The translations under genes and the position numbers were made by a program. This document shows positions 13,109 to 24,675 of a stretch of DNA of 64,000 bases, piece after piece. The notes beneath the pieces were generated by a model that did no database searches, was not told the origin of the DNA, and worked only from the letters and a program-made list of their open reading frames with translations. The stretch lies in assembly GCA_949130495.1 (NCBI GenBank), contig OX422216.1, positions 367,684,605 to 367,748,604 on the forward strand. The letters run 5' to 3'. Within the stretch, counting starts at the first letter, position 1, and every line of letters starts with the position of its first letter. The stretch is from Sambucus nigra. Lineage: Eukaryota; Streptophyta; Magnoliopsida; Dipsacales; Adoxaceae.

Positions 13109-13825
13109 CTAGTGTGTGTCATTCAATGCTTCATTAACATTTTTCGGTTCCACAAGGGAGACGAAACATGCATAATTAGCATAATTTCTTAATTGGGATC
13201 TAGTACGAACTATCTCATTAGGATTACCGACCACGTTGTCAATGGGATGATCTTTAGAGACCCAGACAGGTACTTTAGGATTCTCACTAGGTAATGAGTC
13301 ATCTATTTCTCGTGAATCAGTTTTGAAATCATTTTCAGATTCAACCACAATAGGTGATTCAGATATCTTATTTTCGGCAATAGTGTCGCTTACAATTACA
13401 TTTATCGATTCCATAAGGGCCTTAGTACGCAGCTTGTATATACGATAAGCACGACTGTTTGGAGAGTATCCTAAGAAGATGGCTTTATCACCACGAGTTT
13501 CGAATTTAGACAGATATTCTCTATCTTTACAGACATAACACTGACTTCCAAAAGTTCTTAGATATTGCAGATTAGGCTTCTTACCGTACCACAACTCATA
13601 AGGGGTTTGTTTAGAGTTTTTCCTAAGGTAAACCCTATTAATGATATGACATGCAGTTCTAATAGATTCTACCCAGAAGTATTTTGGTAGAGATTTGGCA
13701 TGCAACATGACACGTGCCATTTCTTGAAGAGTTCGATTTTTCCTTTCAGCAATACCATTCTGCTGAGGAGTTTTAGGGGCACTAAATTCATGTTTGTAAC
13801 CGTTGTAGTCATAATATTCAACTAT
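13109..13825 (-). pseudogene. Copia integrase C-terminal half
   Basis: Reading on the minus strand after the TGA at 13826-13828, the frame stays open to 13112. It contains the third integrase catalytic residue, the Glu in PQQNGIAERKNRTL (about 13730-13775). The copia C-terminal core follows (MLHAKSLPKYFWVESI, TPYELWYGKKPNLQYLRTFG, KAIFLGYSPNSRAYRIY). The last third is the Asp/Glu-rich linker typical before RT. It ends in TAG where the family usually has Trp. Its role is insertion of the cDNA into the host chromosome. Confidence 0.92.
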
Positions 13826-14506
13826 TCATGTGTCTATGAACTCTCCCCCTCTATCACTACGAATGCGATTGGCTTGTGTGTCCTTCTCATTATCAATTCT
13901 TAGTAAAATTTTCAAAAAATTCTGAAACGTGTCAGATTTTTGTTTCAAGAAGGCAACCCAAGTGAATCGTGTGAAATCATCAACCATGACAAGGATATAA
14001 CTGTGTCCACAAAGACTAACAGTTCTAGAGGGACCAATAAGGTCCATATGGATGAGATCTAGAGGTCTAGAGGTGAGAATGTCTTTAACCTTTTTATGCG
14101 AAGTCTTAACTATTTTTCCTTCCTGACAATGACCACAGACAACACTTGAAATAGGTTTAATTTTAGGAATTCCTCTAACAATCTCTTGACTAGACAATCT
14201 ACCAAGGATATCATAACTTAAGTGACCCATACGATTATGCCAGATTTCATTGTCATCCATTCTGATAATGTTACAGGTTTCAGAACCAGTCTTGACAGTA
14301 TAACAATTGTCAGGTGTTATAAATCTGGTAATAATGCATTTACCTTTATCATTTAGAATTTTACAATTGTTCTTTGAAAAGGTAACAGTATGGTCAGAGT
14401 CATAAAATTGTGATATACTTAGGAGATTGGCTTTAAGGCCTCTAACTAATAGAACATTTTCGAGAACAAGCATTCCTTCTTCTTTTATGGTTCCTTTACC
14501 TATGAT
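13826..14506 (-). pseudogene. Copia GAG-pre-integrase and integrase N-terminal core
   Basis: The frame is open from just after the TAG at 14507-14509. It holds the end of the protease domain (LVLENVLLVRGLKANLLSIS), then the zinc-binding HHCC module (HNRMGHLSYD...CGHCQEGK). The first two catalytic acids of the DDE core follow: Asp in IHMDLIGP and Asp in IRSDRGGEF. The domain ends at TGA 13826-13828, directly followed in frame by the C-terminal half. This order places integrase upstream of RT, the diagnostic of Ty1/copia. Confidence 0.93.
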
Positions 14507-15697
14507 CTAGGATGAAACTCCATCACCAAAAACTACTTTCCCACCAGCAAATCTGGTTTTGTTTAAAAGTTTGGTTTCATCTCCTGTCATATGTTTGGAA
14601 CATCCTGAATCTAAATACCAACCAGATGAAGTGTGTTCAGCTTTTAAGGCAGTGATAACAATGTTACACTTCATTTGGGGTGAAAGATCATCTTTTCTAA
14701 CCCAAATAGATCTAGTTTTAATTTTGCGCAAGTTTGCCCTCATTTGATAAAATTTTCGAGAGACAGCTTTTTGTCGAAAAACATTTGGAGCAGCAAATTG
14801 ATTATTGTGGAAAATTTGAGCTTTTGGTTTAGGAAAGTTTCTGGGTGCCTTTCTCTTAAATGAACTCTTAGTTTTGGTCTTTCTATTCCTGTAGTTAGAG
14901 TTCTTATCAGGTTGTCTTGGAAGGACATAATGGTTACGATTTTGCCTAGAATAGTTAAAGTTCTTGTAGACAGAAGTGTTGTACACAGGGGGGTTTAGAC
15001 GCCTAGCATAAAAACCTTCAAGGGAATGACCATAAATGTCACAGTACGAGCAATATTGATTGCTTGAGGGATGAATTTCCTTACGAAAACTTCTAAAGAT
15101 GGGTTTAACAGCATTCTGTTCAGAAGTCCTATTCCTATGTGGTATGGTCTTATAGGTAGAATCAGCCTTTCTGATCAAAGGACAGACGTATTTAGTCTTA
15201 AGTGCAGTGTCATCCTTAGAATTACTAGAATCTCCAATGTCTTTCTTTTGTTGCTTTTCATCAAATTCCTCTTTAATAAAATGAAAGTCTGGACATGTTT
15301 CAATTGGTCTTTTGCCCCCAGACACAAACTTAATAGGTTCAAGATTTGTAGTTTGTGGTTTGTTCTTAGGGAAAAATCCAATACTGGTTCTATCGTCAGA
15401 ATTGGTCTTGGAGTCAACAACAAAGTCACTAAAACAATTTGAATTGCTTTCAAACTTAGAAATATTTTTGAAAACAGTAGCTGTCTTTGTTTTTGCTTCC
15501 TCCAGTTCTAATAATGTTCCCTTATATTTCATTTCCAGGATTTCATTAGTTTTAGTCAACTCTTTTAATTTTTGATCAAAAGTTTCAATTTCAGATTGAT
15601 GAGCCAGACACTGGTTAGTGTATTCTTCAGCATTCAACTTCACAATAAGACTTAGATCATCTAATTTCTTAGTCAGGTCTCTAACAGTCTTCTCCAA
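14507..15697 (-). pseudogene. Copia gag-pol junction with aspartic protease
   Basis: A 396-codon open stretch. The first ~85 residues are Leu/Glu/Lys-rich and look like a coiled coil. Near residue 215 is a CCHC-like knuckle, CSYCDIYGHSLEGF, whose last Cys is replaced by Phe. A basic region follows (KTKTKSSFKRKAPRNFPKPK). Near residue 365 is the protease active site, WYLDSGCSKHMTGD, with catalytic Asp in D-S-G. It ends at TAG (14507-14509) inside the protease domain, which continues in frame on the other side. The upstream end is a frameshift near 15700 relative to the preceding gag-like part. Confidence 0.9.
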
Positions 15698-16090
15698 TCT
15701 AGTGCCTTTTTAAGAGTTTTAGCATACAAAGTATGGATATTAGGGAGGTCATCTGTGTCTGATTCGCTAAGTGAAGTGTGTGTAGTGACCCCTAATGATT
15801 CAGTTTTAGTACTCACGCACCCATTTACATCGTCGTTATCGAGATCACTTTGACTCACACACACGGAACTAGAACTAGCAACATTTTCAGATAATAAAGC
15901 ATCTAGTCCAGTCAAAGAAGTATTCACACAAGCAAGAGTAGGAGCATCATTATCACACACAGGCATATCATCATTGTAAATGATCTTAGCATAAAAAGAC
16001 ATGCAAGGGTCAAGTACATTTGATGACTCAAGTTCCTCTTCATCAGAGTCACTTGAATCATTCCAAGTTTTACAAACATTGGCTCTATTG
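15673..16090 (-). pseudogene. Copia gag-pol acidic middle segment (frame-shifted block)
   Basis: After a frameshift in a short (CA)n run near 16088-16103, the strand is open in a new frame from about 16090 to 15673. It encodes an acidic Ser/Asp-rich stretch (SSDSDEEELESSN, then SFYAKIIYNDDM). A second shift near 15700 moves the coding sense to the frame of the next block. No enzyme domain is seen here. Confidence 0.75.
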
Positions 16091-16580
16091 TGTGTGTGTT
16101 GGCTTTATTCATATTAACTCTGCAATCGTGAGCAATGTGACCTAGTTTCCCACATCTAAAACATTCAATCTTTTTAAGGTCTCTAGTGGGTCTGGAATTG
16201 TTGTCCTTAGGATGTTTGTCAAGACCTCTCTCATGAGGTTTGGGATTAGACAGAGTAGGATAATTAGGCTTGCCTTGTTTAGTTGACTGTTTGTTTTTAA
16301 ATTTAACAATTTTCTTAAATTCTTTAGACATTAAGGCAATATGATTATCTAGTTTGTCTATATCACACTCCTCATCAGAGTCAGAGTTGATCAAATTAGT
16401 CTCAAGTTTATATATCTTAGAGGCAAAACTCAAGTTAGAGTTGGGCTGTTTTCTTTGAGAATGATTTAATTGTTTCTTAAAGTCTAATTCCATTTCCACA
16501 GTCCTAAGTTTGCTACTGAGTAACTCAGGGGTAAGGTTTTGATCACTCATTTCCTCAATAGCATACCTCTTGCTGTCAAA
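16090..16580 (-). pseudogene. Copia gag C-terminal part with zinc knuckle
   Basis: Continues the gag frame after a single TAG at 16581-16583. It contains a full CCHC knuckle, CFRCGKLGHIAHDC (C-x2-C-x4-H-x4-C), which in this family binds element RNA, preceded by a basic Asn/Pro-rich linker. The frame is lost in the short CA repeat after 'NMNKANTHT'. Confidence 0.9.
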
Positions 16581-17132
16581 CTATTGTGGTAATGATCTTA
16601 GGATTTTAGAAACAATCTCATTCCTATCATAAGTAATACCATTAGCATGCAACTTAGTAACTATATCAGTTAAGTTCACGTAAAAATCATCAAAAGACTC
16701 AGAGTCAGACATAATCAAAGAGTTGTACTGCTGGGTAAGCATTTGAGTTTTAGCATCTTTAACTCTTGAGTCTCCTTCATGGGCAGTAATTAATGTGTCC
16801 CAAGCTTCCTTAGAAGTGGCACAAGATGAGATTCTCTTGAACTCATACTCATTAATAGACATAAAAATGGCATTCTTGCCTTTATTGTTATTTCGAGAAA
16901 TAGTTTTCTCTTCTTGGGTAAACTCACTTAAGATTTTCTTTACCCTATCATCACTTCCTTCAGTTGCCAGTTTAGTAGGATAAGTGTATCCGTTTTCAAT
17001 AATGTCCCAGACATCATCTCCTAAAGTCCCTTGGATGAAGGCAACCATTCTTACTTTCCAGTAAGCAAAGTTGTTTCCATCAAAGAGTGGAGGTCTGGAC
17101 AGATTACCAAACCTTTCACTCTTCTCGTCCAT
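16581..17132 (-). pseudogene. Copia gag N-terminal part (UBN2-type)
   Basis: 183 codons from the first ATG after the primer site. The sequence RPPLFDGNNFAYWKVRMVAF and, further on, KEAWDTLITAHEG and IVSKILRSLPQ are the conserved blocks of plant copia gag (UBN2/DUF4219 type), the capsid protein of the virus-like particle. The start is chosen because it is the first ATG after the primer site and begins directly before the conserved block. The TAG at 16581-16583 is a single-codon break; the same frame continues into the zinc-knuckle part. Confidence 0.93.
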
Positions 17133-17195
17133 AGTTAGGTTTTTCAGAAAACGATTTCAGAAACACAAGATCTTTTTGAAATAAAAGTTAACAGG

Positions 17196-17207
17196 GCTCT
17201 GATACCA
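17196..17207 (-). other. Copia primer-binding site (tRNA-iMet)
   Basis: Minus strand TGGTATCAGAGC, the standard complement of the plant initiator tRNA-Met 3' end, two bases inside the 5' LTR edge. Confidence 0.97.
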
Positions 17208-17209
17208 AT

Positions 17210-19163
17210 TGAAAAACGTTGCTAATGCCGTTTAATACAAGATTAAACTGTATAAGCAACTCCGAGATGTTTGTTGGAGAAACCCTTTTCTTTTGAAAAT
17301 AAAAATTATAAACAACAAGGTGTGTTTACAAAAAAACTTATGTACGAGAGTAATTAAGACTTTGTAATCAGTTTTTAAAACAAAGACAGTTTCAAAAATT
17401 CAGCACACTTATAAACTGAGATGAGGAGATGAAGATAATCAACACACAACTTTTAACGTGGTAAAACCTCTCCCAACAGAGGAAACATCCACGGTGACTT
17501 CTAAGTCACAAAAACAAAAATCCACTAAAAACAAATAATAGTTACAAACAATACAACATACATGCACACAAATCAACCTATTCTAAGTTTAGGAATATAC
17601 CCCACTTGGTGTCCTTCTAACTTCTCATAGATCTGATTGTTGATGATGTTCTTCCAGTTTGATAACTTCCTTTGCTTTATCTTCCTTATGTCGACTCAAT
17701 GATCTTTGATCTTATACACAACACTTTCAGTGTAGTAGTGTGTTAAGTGTTTGTGAAGTGATTCCTATTCACATGCATGAACTCACACACTCTTAGATTT
17801 ACAGACAGTCCTATAAAAATTACATATAAAGTCTATATGCTGTGATTTTGTTTTCTTTCTTCCTTACAGAACTAAAAACCTTTTTGACCTTTAATATAAC
17901 CCAGATTTCACGGATATCTCTCTTCAAAATCGGTCAAGATCTTAATCAATCTCGGTTTTAAAAATATTTTTTAGATTGAAAATCTCCAAATGTGAATCCA
18001 ACTAGGTCAAGGTTAAGTTTCGTAAGAACAGAAACCATAAAACATTTTCAAAACCAAATCAGTAAAGATTTTCTTAAATCAAGTAAGAAATATGAAGATC
18101 TAGTGAAAATGTAACATGCAGAATGTAGATCTAAAGTTTCTATGAAAAAGAAACACAGATCTTCACACGAATGTTTAAGTTGTAAACAAGATCAGGGACA
18201 AAGAGGTTACAGCTTCAAATGAACAAACCACTCTCTCTCAAACACTCAAGGTTGTGTTTGGGGTTAGGTGTATACGAAGGTTTGATTCAGAAAAAAGAAG
18301 TGTTTAGGGTTAGGGTTTGGTTTTTGGCTAACAGTTTTCCCTTTCTCTCTCTTCTCTCTTTTCTTTTCTCTCTTCTCTCTCACTTCTCTCTTCTCTCTAT
18401 TTTTTTTCCAGAAATGACGAATGCCCAAAAGTCTGAGAAGTGGGGGGTTTATATAGGGGTGAGGGAAGGTTTTGGAAATGCGCATGGAATCAATGGCTGA
18501 GATTAAGTCATCCTACAATTGACTTGATCTAAGGGTTATAAAACAGCGGTGGTTAAGATGATTGTGATTGGTTCATAGATATAGCACCAGGATTGACTAA
18601 AAACACATGCAGTCCATCGATTAAGAATGATCCAACGTTCAATAATGCACCAGGCAATCCTCTCACATAAGAAACACAAATTGAAGCATCAGAAGGATGA
18701 CAAGTGTAGGCGTGTGATAGGTGTTCAAACGCGCATCAAACTGAATTACAAAGCATCACCCTGAAGTCTCTAGTGCTTTTATATTCTACCCAACCAAACA
18801 ATTCAATGAAAACTGAAGTTTTTAAAATAGAAATATTAACCCCACAAATTTTATAACCACATTTTATTAATGAAAACATTTATTAAAAAAATGTTTAAAA
18901 ATTCCCAAAAAATAATTAAAACCACATTTTAAGGGGAATTAATCACTCAATCAATTTTAAGCAATATATACACATGTATGCACTTCTAAACGTGTGTAGT
19001 GTGATTCAATTTATACCTTCATGGATCAGTGAAAAGAATTAGAGAGATAAGTTCTGAGGCTTTTTGGATTCTAAGATGGACAACCAATTTTGTCACTATT
19101 TCCAAACTAGATGAACACTTATACAGTATAGACTTAAGCAAGTCAAAGGTATAAGGTGCTTCA
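17210..19163 (-). repeat. Copia 5' LTR (right copy, 1954 bp)
   Basis: Same TG...CA termini as the left LTR. It differs by about 33 hand-counted substitutions and two short indels (near 10565/18430 a repeated 'tcttgaaag' is missing). It drives transcription leftwards. Confidence 0.96.
18448..18456 (-). promoter_or_regulatory. TATA box of copia 5' LTR
   Basis: Minus-strand CTATATAAA in a C-rich context. It is the likely promoter of the element's genomic RNA and is followed in the transcript by the GA-rich leader. Confidence 0.68.
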
Positions 19164-19394
19164 CATGTTTATGCCAATATTGTGAAATTTCTATAGTAAA
19201 TCACATGTGTTATACAAAATGGTTCTAAATGAACTTGATTTTGGGATAAAATCAATGTTAGAGTAAAGGAGACAAGAAATGATTATTTTTAACTATTACA
19301 CGAATTAGGGTGGAACCCCCAATTTTGGTTTCGACTGAGAAATAAGAAAAAAGGGGAATAATTCGGACATTTTTAAATTGTTAAAACACAATAA
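19164..19394 (+). repeat. Tandem array unit 3, middle fragment
   Basis: Starts with the right copy of the CATGT duplication and resumes the unit exactly where 9339 stopped ('catgtttatgccaatattg'). It shows the ~500 bp deletion shared with unit 4 ('cacatgtgttatacaaaatgg'). It is cut at 19394 by the gypsy insertion; its last bases AATAA are a one-mismatch copy of the ATTAA at 29131-29135. Confidence 0.85.
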
Positions 19395-20155
19395 TGTGAC
19401 AACCCGACATCTGAAATAGGGGGTGGCCAGCCCAATACTCCAAAATAACGGAATCATGGATGGAATCATTCTCAGCATCACAACTAAATAAGAAGTATAC
19501 GGGATAACCACTCCTTATTTCGAAAAAACGGGTTGCCAAAAAATTTGATTTTTAAAGTTTATAAACGAAAATAATTTACATCCGCATAAAAAAAAGTGGA
19601 AATCCAGATGAAATTATATTATATACTCACGAATGTACAATAAGAGACCGAATATGTTTTCGGCCACAGACTCAAACAAAAATATTAAACAAGTTCAGTA
19701 ATTTACATAATACATTACATTAATCAATTACAAAAGCTTGGGGCTGTCGCCCGAGTAACAAGACCCGATCTTAACTAGAGTTCAAGGATGGCGGCGTCTA
19801 TTTCAAAATGTCCCGTAATACCTGCAAAGCATCACGGCTCACCAAAGACACCGAGATAGGAAGTCAGATCAGGCATCCTTACGGTGGAGTACCTGAGCGG
19901 CTACAAGATGCAAGCACAACAAGAAATATGAACGGGTCAAGGCCCGGTTCTATATAATTACCAGATGAATAAAAAGTATAACCGTTATAAATGATAAATC
20001 ATGAAGAAAGAGAAATAAGAATCTACCTACAGAATTTAAAACATAAGCTAAGCAGGAAAATAAAATTAGTAACATTAATCTAAAACTTTCGTCATATGCA
20101 CCAATTATCTCATATATCCTTTCCTTAACAGGAAATATATATATAATCACAATCT

Positions 20156-20300
20156 TATGCTCTATATGGCATTTTTATCTCACTTTTACATTTTGTAAAA
20201 ATCCTTTCCTTATCAGGAAAATAGTCATTTTCAAATGCTCTTTATGGCATTTCAATGTGCTCTTTATGGCACTTCACTATGCTCTTTATGGCATATCTCA
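20156..20300. repeat. Short tandem repeats 'gctctttatggca'
   Basis: Four to five copies of a ~20 bp unit in the LTR; the cognate in the other LTR is at about 26982-27120. They make open frames rich in repeated peptides that are not taken as genes. Confidence 0.8.
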
Positions 20301-21275
20301 TACATCAAGTCCCATTTGATTATGAATAGTTATATTTATATACATATAACGATTCTAAAATTGCCCGTCCGGGTTTTCCCACTGTGCGTGCCCCTAAATG
20401 ACCATCATCTTCCAGGGCCTATCATTAAGACAACCTGGGCACCTATAACGGAAAACGTCGAGAAGCGGCCATGTGCCTGCGGGGTAGTCATAACCACACC
20501 CGGAATTACCTACCCATCGCAGACAAATATACAACAACAATGCTCACATGGCCTAGGACTATATCCACCCTGCATTCATTAACTAGGGGGCTTCACCTCA
20601 AACGCGAACTTCCCTTATGATGTCATTTAGAGAGGGTGTGTTTAAACCATTTTATTTAGAATTTTCAAAAATCAAGTAAATTATCATTTACCATATTCAT
20701 GATTAAGTAAATTATCATTTACCATCATTATTACCATTTCCATTTATACATGTGTGTTTCGTTTTATTTAAAACCATACTCGTTTACATTATTATAAATA
20801 ATTCACCTTATCATCCGGAGCCAGACGATAGATTTTATCGTTACTACAACATTAAAGCAGTAAATAAACTCTTAATTATCTCCAAACATTTTGGGCTATT
20901 ACTTTAAAATCCCAATACTATCATACCTCAAAGGAATGAATAAACTTTCAATTCATTCTCCCAAAACATTCATTTGCGATGTTATTATGAACCATCAAGG
21001 TTAACATAGCTCAATTGAGCTTCTAATGTCTCCCAAACATAACACTACATCTCCTTGTTTCACAACAATCAACTAGAAGAAAAAATTGCCTAGCATCAAT
21101 AGGCATAACCCCGAAAAACCCCATATAAACCATTACTAATCTAGGGTAGTTCCCCAACTCATCTAAAACTCCAGGACTCTAAGTTTACTTCATTCAAGAA
21201 GGTTCCTAGGTCCTAAGCTTAAAGGAAAAGGAGAAAAATTGAGTAAAAAAAATATTACTAAAAAACAGCATGATT

Positions 21276-21460
21276 CCGAATCGATTCGCCCAAGGGCCGG
21301 ATCGATTCGCCCAAACAGTGAATCGGTTCGGACATAAGACCTGGGATTCTGCAACTGCCAAATCGATTCAACTTGAACCCAAATCGATTCGGTTCAAGCA
21401 GACCTGGGAACTTCCCCTTAGAGAATTGATTCGCCTAGGAGGCCAAATCGATTCGCCCCT
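21276..21460. repeat. Palindrome cluster (GAATCGATTC type) in gypsy 3' LTR
   Basis: Seven copies of a GAATCGATTC-like palindrome, two of them divided from their neighbours by the phrase 'agacctggga'. One lies inside a larger quasi-palindrome (21372-21398, arms CTTGAACC/GGTTCAAG). It lies next to a minus-strand TTTATAACC box at 21489-21498. Confidence 0.85.
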
Positions 21461-22306
21461 GCGATTTTGCCAAGAATGGCTTTGAGGGTTATAAACCCTA
21501 AATTTCCCCAAAGTCAAATCTCTTCATTTTTATACGCATCCAACAATATTAATCTACCCCAAAACATCCCACATGATTAACAACCATAATAGTCCCCCAT
21601 TTTCTCCTCAAAACTAAGATTAGGCCTTAAATCTCATAAATTCCACAATTAAACCATAAATGTCAAATACATAACTATCACACAAATTATTCAATCTTAA
21701 ATCATATATTAGCAAGTAGAAAACTTGCCTTAGGGTGGATATCTCAGATTTCTTTTGGGTAAAAGCAATCCCAATCTTCAATCTCCAATTCTCCCTTCTT
21801 TCTCTTCCTCTCTCTTTCACTCCTTCTCTCTCTATGTTTAAGACACACAAATGAGAAATGAAAATAAGGGGCAAGACTTAAAATCGTGGCTTAAGTCTAA
21901 AGTCTCCAACTTAAGTGGTTAATACCACATTAAAATGACTCCCAACACGCATTTAAGTTAAAACCAGGTAAAAGTGCCCGAAACCCAAAAATACAATATG
22001 GCACTTATTTTGACTGTCTCGGACATTCTGGGACTAACTACACCCTCTAAACTGGCATCCGATAATTTTATAAATTATTTCTAGTTCCGTTTTCATTTAA
22101 ACCATAAAGTCATTAAAGTACATGACACTATAAAACATACAACCTGGTGATACTTACTTTCACATATAGTAAATATGCATCAATCTAGTAAATATTAACT
22201 TTCTACTCATAAAATTAATATTTACTCCAGTTCCCAACATTTTATATAATTACCTCATGCGGTAAATTAATATAAAATTTGCCTCCTAAAAGCGAGGGTT
22301 GTTACA

Positions 22307-22330
22307 TACTCTCCCCCCCCCCCCCTTATG
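22307..22330 (-). other. Gypsy polypurine tract
   Basis: On the minus strand an A/G run with about 15 consecutive G precedes GAGAGTA and the LTR terminus TGTAACAACC. It is preceded (to the right on +) by a strand reading FEGKIP-like, as is common just before this tract in gypsy elements. Confidence 0.8.
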
Positions 22331-23150
22331 AGGGAATTTTGCCCTCAAAATTCGGGCATACCCTATACGCATAAAGGGTATACTATTTTAAACTATCATT
22401 CTATCACTCTCCATAACCCCTCATTATTGTGGCGTCCCATAATGGACTCGGACTAAGGTCGTCACTATCGATCTCAGTCTACAATCTTTGTGATTCGGCC
22501 TAGCACAAAGCGTTCCTCACAAACTAACAATTCTATCTTCCTATGGCGGAAGATGATAACCACGCGACTCGGCATAAATAGTCTTAGAACTTGAATCGTG
22601 TTACATCACACCATAGGGGTGCTCACACCAGCGCTAATTGGCTTAAACCTCAACACTTTTCAACTTTTCTCCTCATAGGCATAGCCTTTCGAGGCATATG
22701 GCTCAAAAGCCCAATCCTTAAAGAAATGTTCCGGGACTATTCCAAGTCCAAGGAACCAATTATTCGTTGGCCCCAAGGCCACTCACGGCATCATACCTTA
22801 GGAAATGATCCATAAGGCCATCAAAAAGCCCAATTATTGTACGATAATTTTCATCCATACAACTACTGCACTGTCTGTTATGTCCTAAAGTTCACATTCA
22901 AGATATTCCCTTCAGCATTTAGTCAACTTCCTCCATTCACAACGTTTAGTGATGACCACTTTAGGGTGGAAAGATATACGCCATTTCCATACGATTCCCA
23001 TTCCTTGTTGGAAACTTTACCAAACCTTAGACACGAATATCTAGTCTCGGTCCACCATCATTGTTCGGCACTTCACACGGTTTTACCACCACTCCATAAA
23101 AGAAGTGGGGCGTACTCCTCTACCTATCGTCCGACCGCAATGGCCGGAAA
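22331..23150 (-). other. Decayed gypsy interior, 3' of integrase core
   Basis: By position it should encode the integrase C-terminal part. No frame is intact and no motif was recognised with confidence. Plus-strand frames here are antisense to the element. Confidence 0.45.
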
Positions 23151-23290
23151 AGCAACAGTTTGGTCAAGCGATCAATAATTTCCTCAGATAGGGTCATGAC
23201 CAGTTCGGTGCCGGTAATTCAAGGAAAACGTCTATGAATATACCCTTCTTCGTTCCACCACGACTTTTCTTCACACGAGTAGGTGAAATG
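23150..23290 (-). pseudogene. Gypsy integrase core remnant
   Basis: Minus-strand translation gives pieces in two frames that match the usual gypsy integrase order: IFIDVFLELPAPNW (the block normally carrying the first catalytic Asp before a '..GLP' turn) and, about 20 residues on, IDRLTK (normally VDRLTKSAHF). Stops and frame changes separate them, so only a relic remains. It follows the RNase H relic in transcription order, which supports Ty3/gypsy. Confidence 0.65.
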
Positions 23291-23478
23291 GTCAATGATA
23301 GACCGGAATGCTATTGCTACAAAGTCTTCCTAGTCATGCTCATTTCATTTGGCTTTCCATGCCAACACAAAAATCTCCGACGGGTTTCTTACTCGACGCA
23401 TCTACTACCCCAATCGCATTCCCTTAGCGAATGAGAAAAAATCCTATCAATAATCCGTTATGAACTTCATACACCAAC

Positions 23479-23751
23479 TTAATTTCTCCCCGGACATACT
23501 GCAACAACTTGTTGCTCACGTGAAAGACCAACTTTCCTGCCCAGGAAATAGTGCTTCCACTTCTTTAAGGCGATTGCTATCGCAATGAATTCTAAATCAA
23601 GCGTGGAATAATACTTCCCACAAAGTTTAAGCTTGTGAGATGTATAAACAACGGGTTCATGCTCCAGTATTATTACTCCCCATCCTGGCAGAGACTTATT
23701 CCTTAAATTCACCCTCGAGCCTAACCACATGAACTCAGGAGTGAAAATCAA
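23479..23751 (-). pseudogene. Gypsy RNase H remnant
   Basis: A 90-codon open stretch. Its middle (about residues 25-70) reads GWGVIILEHEPVVYTSHKL and YYSTLDLEFIAIAIALKKWK, matching the gypsy RNase H blocks usually written '..YASRQLKPHE..YPTHDLELAAVVFALK.WRHYLYG'. The Asp/Glu of the DLE block are kept. Both ends lack the rest of the domain. Confidence 0.82.
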
Positions 23752-24050
23752 CTCACCCTTTTAACTCCCCGGGAGTTAAGTTACCAATGTAACCTTCTAT
23801 CTAAGAGAGGCCTCATCTCCATCGTCCCAACCTCCGACATTTCTCGAGATTCCACACTTCACGTTCCTAGGGATCTACTCCCCCTAAGGGTTAACCCACA
23901 ACATATTTGTGGTCAACACCCTAAAGCCATCCTAAATAAACATCTCATGCCCTAACGGACTTACGTCCTACTAAGTCTAAGATCGATCTATATATCCTAT
24001 CTAAGTCGTATACATATAATAATAAGTATATCCCTAGTGTCCAAGACCTA

Positions 24051-24175
24051 TCTTAACTTCCAACATTCGCTCGGTTTCATGCGTGGGACGTCTCGCCGAA
24101 GCGAAATACAAATAAGGAACCCTCCCGTTACACTACTACTTCGCATCATCGATCATTAAGATATGACGATCTAAG
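24051..24175 (-). repeat. ~110 bp module, copy 1
   Basis: Core 'catgcgtgggacgtctcg' followed by 'gaagcgaaatacaaataagg' and 'ttacactactactt'. Five other copies lie at 24553, 56980, 60277, 60750 and 63470. Confidence 0.8.
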
Positions 24176-24552
24176 ATACATAATCGGGATTGGTAAAAGT
24201 TTAACTTACAGTCCTATTAATAAAAAAAAATTCTTCTACGTATTACCATTTCATCATTAATGATTTTAATTAATCAGACATTCACTTTCTGTGAAGTCTT
24301 ACAAATTTTATCCCATAACATATATACATCTATTCAAATTGCCTTCTTATCAAGGCATAACCCGAAGTCTCAATTCGACTTCGTATCTCAGTCTCCCTCA
24401 CATCGATCAGAGGAGAGAACTATATATAGTGCTTCTATCTCGCACTTTAATAGCCCTTAATCACTCTTCTACGCGATTCTCGGTCAAACCTTTCAACCCA
24501 ACTCTTAACCAACAAAATAAAATAAGATGGAATGAACTAAAAGAAGAAATAA

Positions 24553-24675
24553 CATCATCTCTCCACTTCCAACGTCGTTGAGGTTCACGCGTGGAGCATC
24601 CTACAAAAGCGGAATCCAAATAAGGAACCCCTCCTATGCATTACTACTCAACCTTGTTGGTCATGGAGATAAGGC
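24553..24675 (-). repeat. ~110 bp module, copy 2
   Basis: 'catctctccacttccaacgt', then 'cgcgtggagcatcc', 'gcggaatccaaataaggaac', 'attactactcaac', and 'ttggtcatggagat' at the end. It lies about 500 bp from copy 1; the same spacing is seen in the interior at 60277/60750. Confidence 0.78.

Larger units (their letters stand above)
9340..19163 (-). mobile_element. Full-length Ty1/copia element, SIRE/Maximus-like, 9.8 kb
   Basis: The element is bounded by two nearly identical ~1.95 kb LTRs with TG...CA termini and a 5 bp duplication. In transcription order (right to left) it has 5' LTR, tRNA-Met primer site, gag, protease, integrase, reverse transcriptase, RNase H, polypurine tract and 3' LTR. Integrase before reverse transcriptase defines Ty1/copia. 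The large size, long LTRs, UBN2-type gag and a second CCHC-like knuckle near the protease suggest the SIRE/Maximus lineage (inference). No envelope-like frame lies between the pol end (11623) and the polypurine tract. gag-pol reads as one former open frame broken by at least four in-frame stops and three frameshifts, so this copy cannot make its proteins. Hand comparison of the LTRs gives about 33 substitutions in 1.95 kb (~1.7%), a recent insertion. Confidence 0.96.
19395..22306 (-). repeat. Gypsy 3' LTR (left copy, 2912 bp)
   Basis: Termini TGTGACAACCC ... GGGTTGTTACA. It contains short 'tgctctttatggca' repeats near 20156-20300 and a cluster of seven ATCGAT-type palindromes at 21276-21460. 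Confidence 0.9.

Noticed and set aside
17196..17207. tRNA-like sequences near LTR edges (also 26197, 47744, 51688)
   Set aside because: They are 12 bp complements of a tRNA 3' end used as primer sites, not tRNA genes.
20235..20582. 115-codon frame repeated at 27056-27403
   Set aside because: It is shared only because the two LTRs are copies of each other. It is antisense to the element and starts inside a short tandem repeat.
21276..21460. CRISPR-like array (short repeats with spacers)
   Set aside because: The repeats are 10 bp palindromes in an LTR of a plant retrotransposon, the spacers are irregular, and no cas gene or bacterial context exists.
21270..21485. Frame with repeated 'NRFAQ/DRFAQ' peptides; similar minus-strand frame at 28137-28331
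   Set aside because: The peptides come from the GAATCGATTC repeats; neither frame is conserved between the two LTRs.
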